From: Proteiniphilum acetatigenes DSM 18083
GTDB taxonomy: Bacteria; Bacteroidota; Bacteroidia; Bacteroidales; Dysgonomonadaceae
Direction of reading: 5' to 3'
Length of the DNA stretch: 64,000 nt
NCBI RefSeq assembly: GCF_000380985.1
Contig: NZ_KB905699.1
Span: 1 to 64,000, forward strand
Positions within the stretch are counted from its first letter, which is position 1; each line of letters begins with the position of its first letter. The notes below the pieces were generated by a model. That model made no database searches, was not told the origin of the DNA, and was given only the letters and a program-made list of their open reading frames with translations. The translations under genes were made by a program, and so were the position numbers. Positions 9,506 through 17,451 of the stretch are shown piece by piece.

Positions 9506-10867
9506 ATGAAAAAACAATTGATTATCATGCAGGTAGTGATCCTGCTTTTCACCCTTTGGAATTGTACTGAAGTGAAAGACTGGCAGGATCCGGTCGACAC
9601 CGTTCCGCCCGGAACAGTGAGCAACGTTAAGGTAGAGAACATACATGGAGGGGCAAGAATTACTTATACTTTGCCCAGCGATAACGATTTATTGGGTGTA
9701 AAAGCGGTATATTCACTTGAAAAACAGAATCAGGAAATCCGGGAGGCATTTTCATCTGCATTCCGTGACACCATAGTGTTGGAAGGATATGCTGATACTT
9801 CCGAGTATCCGGTAACATTATATGCGATCGACAAGAGCAGAAATGAATCCCCCCCTGTACATGTTACGATCAAACCGTTAGCACCCCCTGTCGCACTGAT
9901 AAGGGAATCATTAAAGGTCAGCGCGACTTTTTCCGGACTTCATGTGACTTGGGAAAACCCAATGAATAAGGCAATAGCTCTCTCCCTTTACAAAAATAAC
10001 GATCAGGGGGAAATGGAAGTCTTTGATACCTACTATTCAGAGGCTTCTCTTGGAAAAGCTACTTTTAGGGGTTTGGAAGCCGTAAGCCAGGATTTCAGAT
10101 TCGAACTGCGCGACAGATGGAACAACTATTCTGCTCCGTTGGATACAACTCTAACTCCGTTATATGAAGAAGAAATACTCGGAAAAGATCCGGTGACAGG
10201 AATGGTGATTTGGACACAATGGGGATGGCCCGGCAACAAGGCTGACGGGACCCACCTGTACCGGGGGGACATGCACCGCCTGATCAACAACAGATTTATC
10301 GACAGGGCTGTGGATGGCGAGCTGATGAGCGGAGGCGCCTACTGGCATTGCTCCAATAATGTGTTAGGGGATTTTGTCCCGGGAGAATCCGAGTCGAATC
10401 TGTTTCCTTATTACTTTACCATCGACATGGGACGCAAAGCTTCATACAGCCGTTTCCGGTGGTGGATGCGGGATAGGTCTCCGCTCTATTCGGCAGAACT
10501 TCCGCTCGATTTCGAAGTATATGGGACCAATGATCCCAAACCGCTTGACCAGATCGGTGACGGTAGTAAGGAAGACAATTTGAAATACTGGACAGGATGG
10601 CCTGCCGTAGGCGGTACCGATGCCTGGAAAGAAGATTGGGTAAAGTTGGCTGATTGTCATATGCGTCTTCCCTCCGGCGCCACAACACCCGCTACACTGA
10701 CCAATGAGGATCAAGAATTTATAAGGGCCGGTATTGAACATGAAATCGATGCGGATAAAACAAGTATGCCGTTCCGTTACATCCGGTTCTGCGTTTACAG
10801 TACCAATACCGGCGTGCCGCAATTTATGATCAGTGAACTGAAATTCTGGGGAGCATACGCAGATTAA
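9506..10867 (+). CDS. DUF4959/DUF5126/DUF5000-type surface lipoprotein of the SusCD locus
   Basis: A 453-residue lipoprotein (Cys 20 in LWNC). The N-terminal part (VPPGTVSNVKVENIHGGARI) is typical of DUF4959, a fibronectin-III-like domain common next to SusD. The middle third resembles DUF5126, and the C-terminal third (YYFTIDMGRKASYSRFRWW, PFRYIRFCVYST) resembles the F5/8-type-C-like DUF5000 domain. Such proteins act as auxiliary glycan-binding proteins on the outer membrane, analogous to SusE/F. It starts 16 nt after the susD stop and so belongs to the same transcript. Ligand unknown. Confidence 0.85.
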   Translation: MKKQLIIMQVVILLFTLWNCTEVKDWQDPVDTVPPGTVSNVKVENIHGGARITYTLPSDNDLLGVKAVYSLEKQNQEIREAFSSAFRDTIVLEGYADTSEYPVTLYAIDKSRNESPPVHVTIKPLAPPVALIRESLKVSATFSGLHVTWENPMNKAIALSLYKNNDQGEMEVFDTYYSEASLGKATFRGLEAVSQDFRFELRDRWNNYSAPLDTTLTPLYEEEILGKDPVTGMVIWTQWGWPGNKADGTHLYRGDMHRLINNRFIDRAVDGELMSGGAYWHCSNNVLGDFVPGESESNLFPYYFTIDMGRKASYSRFRWWMRDRSPLYSAELPLDFEVYGTNDPKPLDQIGDGSKEDNLKYWTGWPAVGGTDAWKEDWVKLADCHMRLPSGATTPATLTNEDQEFIRAGIEHEIDADKTSMPFRYIRFCVYSTNTGVPQFMISELKFWGAYAD

Positions 10868-10925
10868 TGGGTTGCTAATATAACGATCAAAGACTATAAT
10901 AACAATACATGCCTTTCAATAAAAT

Positions 10926-10971
10926 ACAGATTAATAGGGTTGAGAATACAACCACAACCTTATTAATCTGT
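10926..10971 (+). terminator. Long inverted repeat after the SusCD-lipoprotein operon
   Basis: ACAGATTAATAGGGTTG and CAACCTTATTAATCTGT form a 17-bp stem with one mismatch around a 12-nt loop, 58 nt after the lipoprotein stop. No long U tract follows, so it may be a weak terminator or an RNA-stabilising structure separating the operon from the esterase gene. Confidence 0.5.
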
Positions 10972-11085
10972 TGTAACAGTAAAATAAGAACAGTTTTTGA
11001 ATATATTTTTAAACCATTAAATCGAACAGAGAATCAAGAGATGTGAAATGGAAAAAATAGATAAGATCGTAATCGTTCTGAATTT

Positions 11086-12294
11086 ATGAGAAAGAATAAA
11101 ATTATTTTGTTGATTTTATATGTGTTATTGATCATTTTGATTAATTGCAGTAACAATAATCCTGGCAATATTGAGGAGCAACAGTATATACCACAACCCG
11201 GAATGAGTGTGAGAGACGACAGAGTTGTTTGGACAAAAAAGGATGATATCCCTTCTCCTTTTCTTCATGACGATGGATCTGTAGTCAACTCTCCTGTGGA
11301 GTGGGAAGCTCGCCGCGAATTGATAAAAAAAATACTCGAAGAATATGTATATGGCCCCCGGCCAACACTCCCTATCGAACATATTGAGACTGGAAAAGAA
11401 TATCCCGATTATTTTGTCTCCGCAAATGCAATAACCTACCATGCTAAAATATTTTATGATAACTCCAGATGCTTTAATATACGTGTAACCCGTCCATCTG
11501 GAAATGGACGCTATCCCGTTATTATCCGTTATGAAAATAATGAGGACTTTCGTTTTCCTATTGAAAAAGAGTGTATCGACAATAACCGGTATGTAATTGT
11601 CGCGCTAAACCATTTGTCAGTTGCCCCTGAAGAGGAACAGATCCTGGAGAATCAAATGCATGAATCTAAAGTTCTCATGTCATGGGCTTACGCTGCATCT
11701 CTTACAGTGGATTATTTAGAGATGCTTGATTTTGCAGATTGCTCCAAAATAGCTGTCGCGGGAATGTCAAGAACGGGCAAATCTGCCATCTGTGCTGCTG
11801 TTTATGATGAAAGAATTGCAATTGTAGTAGCCAATAGTTCAGGTGCTGCGGGCGCCTCGGGGTTTCGGAATTTCGGCGAGAAAAGCACACAGGCCATCAA
11901 TATCGTGCGGCATCAACCGACCTGGGTATCAGAAAAACTTCTCGAATATATTGATAATCCGGATGAACTCCCTGTCGACATGCACTTCGCCCGTGCGTTG
12001 ATAGCGCCCAGAGTAATCCTCACTACTGAGGCTTATGATGGAGGAGGTGCAAAATGGGCGGGGCCGGTCAGTACATTCAGAATATGGGAAGCCTCTGATT
12101 ACGCGTTTGAATTGTATGGAAAAACAGTAAATAATCTTATCCATTTGAGGCGGGGAGTGCATGATCAGCTGAAAGAGGACTATGAAAGGATGATGGAAGT
12201 TATAAATCATGTATTTTATGGAGACTCTTTTGAGTCCACATCTTATCGGAAGAATATTTATGATTATGAGTTCTATCGTTATGGGCAATATTAA
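11086..12294 (+). CDS. CE15-like (glucuronoyl esterase-like) alpha/beta-hydrolase lipoprotein
   Basis: A 402-residue lipoprotein (signal ending IILINC, Cys 21). The nucleophile elbow GMSRTGK (Ser 228) matches the G-x-S-R-x-G-K consensus of carbohydrate esterase family 15 and related uronate methylesterases. The early region EWEARRELIKKILEEYVYG is also typical. The likely catalytic His is in LRRGVHDQ. The acidic member usually found in ESG after the elbow is NSSG here, so the acid must come from elsewhere. It probably removes an ester from a uronic acid, which would fit pectic substrates. It follows the SusCD operon after a 218-nt gap containing a hairpin, so it may be transcribed separately. 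Confidence 0.65.
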   Translation: MRKNKIILLILYVLLIILINCSNNNPGNIEEQQYIPQPGMSVRDDRVVWTKKDDIPSPFLHDDGSVVNSPVEWEARRELIKKILEEYVYGPRPTLPIEHIETGKEYPDYFVSANAITYHAKIFYDNSRCFNIRVTRPSGNGRYPVIIRYENNEDFRFPIEKECIDNNRYVIVALNHLSVAPEEEQILENQMHESKVLMSWAYAASLTVDYLEMLDFADCSKIAVAGMSRTGKSAICAAVYDERIAIVVANSSGAAGASGFRNFGEKSTQAINIVRHQPTWVSEKLLEYIDNPDELPVDMHFARALIAPRVILTTEAYDGGGAKWAGPVSTFRIWEASDYAFELYGKTVNNLIHLRRGVHDQLKEDYERMMEVINHVFYGDSFESTSYRKNIYDYEFYRYGQY

Positions 12295-12332
12295 AAAAGA
12301 CAACCAATTATGAACTACGACAAAGAAAAGTA

Positions 12333-12437
12333 CAAGATTTGGAGTTGGAAAGTCCTGTGATTTTACACTGGATTATAAATCCAGGGGTGGTAATTAATGA
12401 GCTAATATTGGGACAAGCAATCCTTTTATTTTGGTAG
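12333..12437 (+). pseudogene. Remnant of a Bacteroidetes hypothetical protein gene
   Basis: One frame reads QDLELESPVILHWIINPG, continues VVINELILGQ and meets a TAG at 12435. From memory this resembles the N-terminus of a small Bacteroidetes protein whose intact form continues into a Cys-rich CPHC segment. The continuation is absent and no good start codon precedes it. I treat it as a gene fragment. The family assignment is weak. Confidence 0.35.
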
Positions 12438-12640
12438 GATAGAAGTCCTGCCAATTATATGTGGAATAATCTAATATCATATATGGAAATGTGGGTATTA
12501 TGCATATATTATAGATAGCTTAAACACTGGGACTTTTTTATAAATGGGATAATGTATGTTTTGTTGAAATTTTTTGTATTTTTGTGACATATTCTTTTGT
12601 ATATCATATATGCATGATATTGTATATTTTTAATGTCTGG

Positions 12641-12690
12641 GTTAAACTAAATGAGCAAAAATCAAGCTTGCATGTACTTTGCCACAGATA
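12641..12690 (-). repeat. Degenerate copy of the dispersed 72-bp palindromic repeat
   Basis: GTTAAACTAAATGAGCAAA, then a TCAAGCTTG core and ACTTTGCCA, aligns with the reverse complement of the perfect copies at 20136 and 49715 (GTTAAGCTAAATGAGCAAAG ... ACTTTGCCATAGCGAG). The terminal GAAAACG/CGTTTTC arms are lost. Confidence 0.6.
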
Positions 12691-12748
12691 AGAATTAATG
12701 ATGGCGGAGCAGGTGGTTCAAATAGTCTAATTTTAATGAACTTTTTTA

Positions 12749-13420
12749 ATGAAGAATTCAACCTCGAATGATGCTTATGACCGTATACTAAAGGCAATCA
12801 TTAGCTCGGAACTCCGACCGGGCGATACTGTAGCGGAGATCCAACTGGCGCAGAAGTTTGGTTTTGGACGCACGCCTGTAAGGGAAGCAATTATGCGTTT
12901 GGAGAATGAAGGATTTATCGTCTCCTTGGAGCGCAAGAAAAAAATTTATATTCTTTTTCCAAAGGATATCGAAGAGATATTTCAGATAAAACAGGCGATA
13001 GAAAGTATGGTTGCATCTCAGGCTTCGGAAAAAGCTTCCCCAGAGAACAAAAAAGAACTGGCGGATATGCTCGCTGAGATGAGGTTGTTAAAGAATGGAG
13101 AGGAATCCCAACGCGATGCCTATGTGCAAAGATGGCTCGAGTTAGATACCCAATTCCATAACTTATTATTCAAGATTGCCAACAATTCGCGGGCAGGATT
13201 GATTGTGAACAATTTGAATCTTCAGTTTCTCCGTATCAAATTGGGTATGTTAGTGCTGGAGGAACGTGTTGAAAAATCGGTACGTGAGCACCTTGAAATA
13301 GGAGAAGCTATTTTCGAAGGACGAAAAGAAGATGCTGCACGATTGATGTATACCCATTTAGAGACAGTGAAACAAACTATTATCGCACTGATGAATACGT
13401 TTTATCACGATTCGCTTTGA
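12749..13420 (+). CDS. GntR-family transcriptional regulator (FadR/FCD subfamily)
   Basis: A 223-residue regulator. The N-terminal winged helix spans about residues 5-70 and has the GntR signature (FGFGRTPVREAIMRLENEGF). The C-terminal all-helical FCD domain shows the metal or ligand-binding pattern with Asp and His in LDTQFHNLLFKIANNS and His in REHLEIGEAI. FCD regulators typically sense small organic acids or sugar acids. It converges with the following lactonase-like gene, the two 3' ends overlapping by 16 nt. Its position between the glycan operon and a putative sugar-acid lactonase suggests local control by a sugar acid; this is inference. Confidence 0.9.
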   Translation: MKNSTSNDAYDRILKAIISSELRPGDTVAEIQLAQKFGFGRTPVREAIMRLENEGFIVSLERKKKIYILFPKDIEEIFQIKQAIESMVASQASEKASPENKKELADMLAEMRLLKNGEESQRDAYVQRWLELDTQFHNLLFKIANNSRAGLIVNNLNLQFLRIKLGMLVLEERVEKSVREHLEIGEAIFEGRKEDAARLMYTHLETVKQTIIALMNTFYHDSL

Positions 13421-15108
13421 TCCGTAATCTCTTTTTCGGTATATTGAATCTCATGCGGATCCAGTTTCATTTTGCATGAGTTCTGCAAAATGATAATGGG
13501 TCCATCGGTAAGATTGGCAATTACCGAATGTTTCTTCCCTTTTGATTTCCAGGCGAGTGAAGCATACTTTTCAGGTGACGACGAACAGTCCGGATAGAAT
13601 CCTTCAGGCGGATGATTTGACAATATCTCAAAAAATGAAAGAAGAGGAGAGTTTAACACAGGATAAAAAATAGAAATGATCGCTTCTGCTCCGGCTGCAA
13701 TAAGTTCATGGAGTGCTCCAATGAACCAGGCCGTTTCGAAATTACTCCCGGCATAAGGGTAGTTGGCCACATGATTGTCAGATGTGTGTTTTTCTACATT
13801 CGCATTGAATCTCCGGAACAGTGATAGAGCTGTGATGTGTATAGGCATACCTTTACCTAAACTTTGGGCAGTTTTTACGGTATCGTATTGCCCCATGATA
13901 TTTTCAGTAATTGATAACCTGTCAGACGCATGTTCCTGCGGCTGAATCGAATAACATGAGAAGTCTATCTCCTGAAAGGATGGGAAATTACGGTTTAGTT
14001 GGGCAAAATTGGCATCAGTGCCTGCTCCAATTCGAGCATTCGGGAAAAATGTGCGCAGGACCGGTATTAGATCCCGGAGATAGTTATCTGCAGGAACAAA
14101 CTCTTCCGACGACAATAAAGCAATAGAATGAATGAATTGCAGTAACGAGTTATGTTTGCAAAATGACTTGAATATTTCTATTTCGCTTTTATACTGTTCG
14201 CTGAAATAGAGCAATGCATAGACAGGGATATTCTTTTTCCGTGCGAACAAAATGCTGTTCACTACCTTTTCCTCCCAGCTATCATTGTACAAATGAAAAT
14301 CAATGCGCAGAAAGGAAAACGGAAAAGTGTCCCTTTCAAGAAAGTGATTCATCATATCTCCGGCTAAATTACCCGGAATTATTGTCCCCAACCGAGGTGA
14401 GGGAAACATTTGTTGTCCTGTATTTTTTGGATCCTCATTACCCGAATACGTTGTAGTATAAACGTTAGGTAATACTGTAACGGATATTTTTTGATGAAAC
14501 AGATCTCCTTTTTTTACCTCTATGGGAAAAGGCAACTCCAAAGGAGTAGAATAAATTTTATAGGAAGCATCGGTCCAGTTTCGTTGATCTTCCATTTCAA
14601 AAATATCTCCTTCAAAATTGATTCTTACCTGAAAACCGTCCGACTGCAACTCAATTTGGGAGATTTCTTTTATCGGTTGATGAGGAGAAACAAGGCGAGG
14701 AAGTTCTGTCGAAGTAAATGTATGATCAATATGCGAAACATTGCATGGTGTACCCTTTAATGAAGAAGGTAAATGGATGCATAATCCGATCCTGTTTTTC
14801 ATAAAATTGGTTGAAGCCTTGCCGAACGCTTCAATGACAAGTTGATTATGTTCTATTTTTATTGTCAATCTGGCGGTGAAATCTACCTTACTTTTCTTAA
14901 AGATAAGGTCATAAGAATAAATGGCTGTTGTGCCTGATAGCTCAGAGTTGAAATTCTTTACTACATATTCAATATTCAACCACTCCTCATCTCTTACAGC
15001 AAAATAAATCCGCTGGATAATTTCTTTTCCCTGTATATTTATTTTACGTAGATCGCCATCGGAAAATAAGAAGCTGAAAAGGTTAGTGTCTATACTGAGA
15101 GGATCCAT
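13405..15108 (-). CDS. Cytosolic D-apionate lactonase-like protein
   Basis: A 567-residue protein without signal peptide or membrane segment. It combines an N-terminal beta-rich domain (GKEIIQRIYFAVRDEEW; FEGDIFEMEDQRNWTDASYK) with a central and C-terminal TIM-barrel-like part (SFLRIDFHLYNDSWEE; RIGAGTDANFAQLNRN; YPYAGSNFETAWF). From memory, the motifs around AVRDEEW, NRIGLCIHLP, SPHQP and FEMEDQRNWTDAS match the ApnL family described in D-apiose catabolism, where D-apionolactone is opened to D-apionate. The adjacent GntR regulator and a GH140-like (apiosidase family) enzyme at the other end of the locus fit this. The other apiose-pathway enzymes are not visible in the window. A different sugar-acid lactonase remains possible. 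Confidence 0.55.
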   Translation of the reverse strand: MDPLSIDTNLFSFLFSDGDLRKINIQGKEIIQRIYFAVRDEEWLNIEYVVKNFNSELSGTTAIYSYDLIFKKSKVDFTARLTIKIEHNQLVIEAFGKASTNFMKNRIGLCIHLPSSLKGTPCNVSHIDHTFTSTELPRLVSPHQPIKEISQIELQSDGFQVRINFEGDIFEMEDQRNWTDASYKIYSTPLELPFPIEVKKGDLFHQKISVTVLPNVYTTTYSGNEDPKNTGQQMFPSPRLGTIIPGNLAGDMMNHFLERDTFPFSFLRIDFHLYNDSWEEKVVNSILFARKKNIPVYALLYFSEQYKSEIEIFKSFCKHNSLLQFIHSIALLSSEEFVPADNYLRDLIPVLRTFFPNARIGAGTDANFAQLNRNFPSFQEIDFSCYSIQPQEHASDRLSITENIMGQYDTVKTAQSLGKGMPIHITALSLFRRFNANVEKHTSDNHVANYPYAGSNFETAWFIGALHELIAAGAEAIISIFYPVLNSPLLSFFEILSNHPPEGFYPDCSSSPEKYASLAWKSKGKKHSVIANLTDGPIIILQNSCKMKLDPHEIQYTEKEITDQSES

Positions 15109-15175
15109 TGTTGTTGATTTTCAGATAGTAATATTTATTCTCAAGATGTTTTGGAATAGTATATATCGACTGTTA

Positions 15176-15183
15176 CAAAGGTA
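15176..15183 (-). promoter_or_regulatory. Bacteroidetes -7 element for the lactonase-like gene
   Basis: The minus strand reads TACCTTTG, a match to TAnnTTTG, 68 nt upstream of the start at 15108. No TTTG is seen at the expected -33 spacing. Confidence 0.35.
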
Positions 15184-15310
15184 ATAAAACTATTTTATCA
15201 TTTCATTTCTCATCTATTTACTTTTTGTCAAAAAATCCCTTGGATTATAACTGGATATTGTTGGATTTTTTGTTTATTTGCAAGTAAAATAGTGCAAAAT
15301 AATAGTTGCT

Positions 15311-16210
15311 ATGATTCGTGATTTGACTGAACTACTCCGGAAAGCGAAAAACCGGCCCGTGCGGAAGGTCGTTGTTGCTGCCGCCGAAGATGAACATGTT
15401 TTGAAAGCTTTGCAGAATGCTATAAAGGAGGAGATTATCATACCCCTGCTCGTAGGAGATAAAGAGAAGATTGAGCAAATAGCACAGTCGATTGGTTTTT
15501 CTCTGGACGGCATCGAATTGATTGATAATCGGGAGGGTAGTACTATTTCTGCGCGGATCGCCGTTGAGAAAGTAAGAAGCGGAGAAGCTGATATTATCAT
15601 GAAAGGTTTTGTGAGTACCGGCGACCTCTTGAAAGCAGTACTGGACAAAGATACGGGCTTGCGGACAGATCAGTTGTTGAGCCATGTGGCTTTCTTTGAA
15701 TCACCCTATTACCATAAAATCTTTTGTGTAACTGATGTGGCGATGAATATCGCTCCTGATCTGGATGCAAAGGTGCAGATCATTCATAATGCGGTGAAAG
15801 CATGCCATGGGATTGGTATCGGGAATCCCAAGGTGGCTGTGGCTGCCGCAGTGGAAACTGTGAATCCAAAGATGGAAGCAACGGTACATGCCGCTCAGTT
15901 GAAAGAGATGAACGACAAAGGTTTGTTGAAAGGGTGTATTGTCGATGGCCCTTTTGCCGTTGATATTGCGGTGAATGCCGCGGCAGCACGACATAAAGGT
16001 GTTGGAGGAGAAGTGGCCGGCGATTGTGATGTGATCCTCGCCCCTGACATAGAAGCGGGAAACATGTTTTACAAGGCACTTAACTTTCTGGGAGGAGCTG
16101 TCTCAGCCGCAGTCGTGATGGGTGCTTCGGTACCGGTCGTGCTGACATCGCGATCTGATGATGAGCAGAGCAAATTGCTCTCAATCGCTCTGGCTACGCT
16201 GATTGCTTAA
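15311..16210 (+). CDS. ptb: Phosphate butyryltransferase
   Basis: A 299-residue phosphate acetyl/butyryltransferase. It converts an acyl-CoA (butyryl-, isobutyryl- or isovaleryl-CoA) and phosphate to acyl-phosphate. Family features include MKGFVSTGDLLKAVLD, LLSHVAFFE, VTDVAMNIAPDL, AVAAAVETVNPKM and a C-terminal GASVPVVLTSRSD. Length is normal for Ptb. It is followed after 104 nt by butyrate kinase, the partner that makes ATP and the free acid. In Bacteroidales the pair often serves branched-chain or butyrate fermentation from amino acids. No butyryl-CoA-forming genes are in the window. Confidence 0.93.
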   Translation: MIRDLTELLRKAKNRPVRKVVVAAAEDEHVLKALQNAIKEEIIIPLLVGDKEKIEQIAQSIGFSLDGIELIDNREGSTISARIAVEKVRSGEADIIMKGFVSTGDLLKAVLDKDTGLRTDQLLSHVAFFESPYYHKIFCVTDVAMNIAPDLDAKVQIIHNAVKACHGIGIGNPKVAVAAAVETVNPKMEATVHAAQLKEMNDKGLLKGCIVDGPFAVDIAVNAAAARHKGVGGEVAGDCDVILAPDIEAGNMFYKALNFLGGAVSAAVVMGASVPVVLTSRSDDEQSKLLSIALATLIA

Positions 16211-16245
16211 CAGACGAAGTTTACCGTGTACTGTAGTTTCCAAAG

Positions 16246-16271
16246 GTAGACGGTTGGTTTTAGTCGTCTAC
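16246..16271 (+). other. Hairpin between ptb and buk
   Basis: GTAGACG and CGTCTAC form a perfect 7-bp stem with a 12-nt loop in the ptb-buk gap. No U tract follows, so it is more likely an mRNA structure than a terminator. Confidence 0.35.
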
Positions 16272-16314
16272 AGATCAACAAAATGACTTTAAACTGATAA
16301 AACAAGATATTCAA

Positions 16315-17394
16315 ATGGGAGTAAATACGCGTATTTTAGTGATTAACCCCGGTTCCACTTCTACAAAGATTGCTATCTTTCAACAGGAAAAGGTGATTTT
16401 TCTGAAGACGATCAAACATTCTCAGGAAGTGTTGAGCAAATTCAAACGGATCACAGATCAATATGAGTACCGAAAAGAAGTCATTTACGAAGAATTGAAA
16501 AATGCCGATGTACCGTTAGAGACCATCGATGCGGTGATTGGGCGCGGTGGATTAGTGAAACCCATTGGTTCCGGTGTTTACCGGGTGAACGAGGCAATGA
16601 GAAAAGACCTGCTGGAATGTAATCGAGGGGAACATGCCAGTAATCTTGGGGGATTGATAGCTGCCGATATCGCAAAGCTGCTCCCTTCGGCCGAAGCTTT
16701 TATCGCCGATCCGGTAGTGGTAGATGAACTTGATCCGTTGGCTAGGTATTCGGGACACCCCGACTTTGAGAGGAATTCTATTTTCCATGCACTGAACCAG
16801 AAAGCAATTGCACGCTCGCATGCCAACTCTGTCATGAAAAAATATGAGAATCTGAATCTTATCGTAGTCCATTTGGGAGGCGGTATTACGGTTGGTGCAC
16901 ATCGCAAGGGAAGGGTTGTAGATGTAAACCAGGGATTGGATGGCGATGGTCCTTTTTCACCGGAACGTTCGGGTACACTGCCCGTAGGAGCTCTATTGAA
17001 AGCTGCATTCAGTGGTCAATACAGTTACGAAGAGATGTACTCGATGATCGTCGGTAAAGGTGGGATGATGGCATACCTGGGGACAAATGATGCCTATTTG
17101 GCTGAACGGGAAGCGAAAGATGGCGATGAAAAATGTAGGGAGGTACTGGAAGCAATGGCCTACCAGGTGGCGAAAGAGATAGGAGCAATGTCCACCGTAT
17201 TGAAAGGGGAAGTTGATGCGATCCTGATTACAGGAGGGATTGCCAATAGCAAATGGTTCTGTAATCTTGTCATAGAACGTGTCTATCGTATAGCACCTGT
17301 CCATGTTTATCCCGGACAGGATGAGATGGGGGCTTTGGCAGAGAACGCTCTTCTTGCAATCAACGGTGATATCGAGATAAAGGAATATAAATAG
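16315..17394 (+). CDS. buk: Butyrate kinase
   Basis: A 359-residue member of the acetate/butyrate kinase (ASKHA) superfamily. It carries the N-terminal phosphate-binding NPGSTSTKI, the Buk-type GRGGLVKPI, DPVVVDELDPLARYSGHP, the nucleotide-binding HLGGGITVGAHRKGRVVDV and the C-terminal ILITGGIAN and YPGQDEMGALAENAL motifs. It transfers phosphate from acyl-phosphate to ADP, completing substrate-level phosphorylation with Ptb. Length and motifs are intact. Confidence 0.95.
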   Translation: MGVNTRILVINPGSTSTKIAIFQQEKVIFLKTIKHSQEVLSKFKRITDQYEYRKEVIYEELKNADVPLETIDAVIGRGGLVKPIGSGVYRVNEAMRKDLLECNRGEHASNLGGLIAADIAKLLPSAEAFIADPVVVDELDPLARYSGHPDFERNSIFHALNQKAIARSHANSVMKKYENLNLIVVHLGGGITVGAHRKGRVVDVNQGLDGDGPFSPERSGTLPVGALLKAAFSGQYSYEEMYSMIVGKGGMMAYLGTNDAYLAEREAKDGDEKCREVLEAMAYQVAKEIGAMSTVLKGEVDAILITGGIANSKWFCNLVIERVYRIAPVHVYPGQDEMGALAENALLAINGDIEIKEYK

Positions 17395-17451
17395 GCGTAT
17401 TCTCGCAACGTATAGAACCATTCAGCCAGAACCAGACAAATGTTTTAGCAG

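Larger units (their letters stand above)
12295..12748. other. Intergenic region with gene remnant and repeat
   Basis: 454 nt without an intact gene. It holds a decayed coding fragment (12333-12437), a TAnnTTTG-like element (TATTTTTG, 12577-12584) without a convincing -33 box, and a degenerate member of the dispersed palindromic repeat family (12641-12690). The low GC and broken frames suggest degenerated sequence between the esterase and the regulator. Confidence 0.6.
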
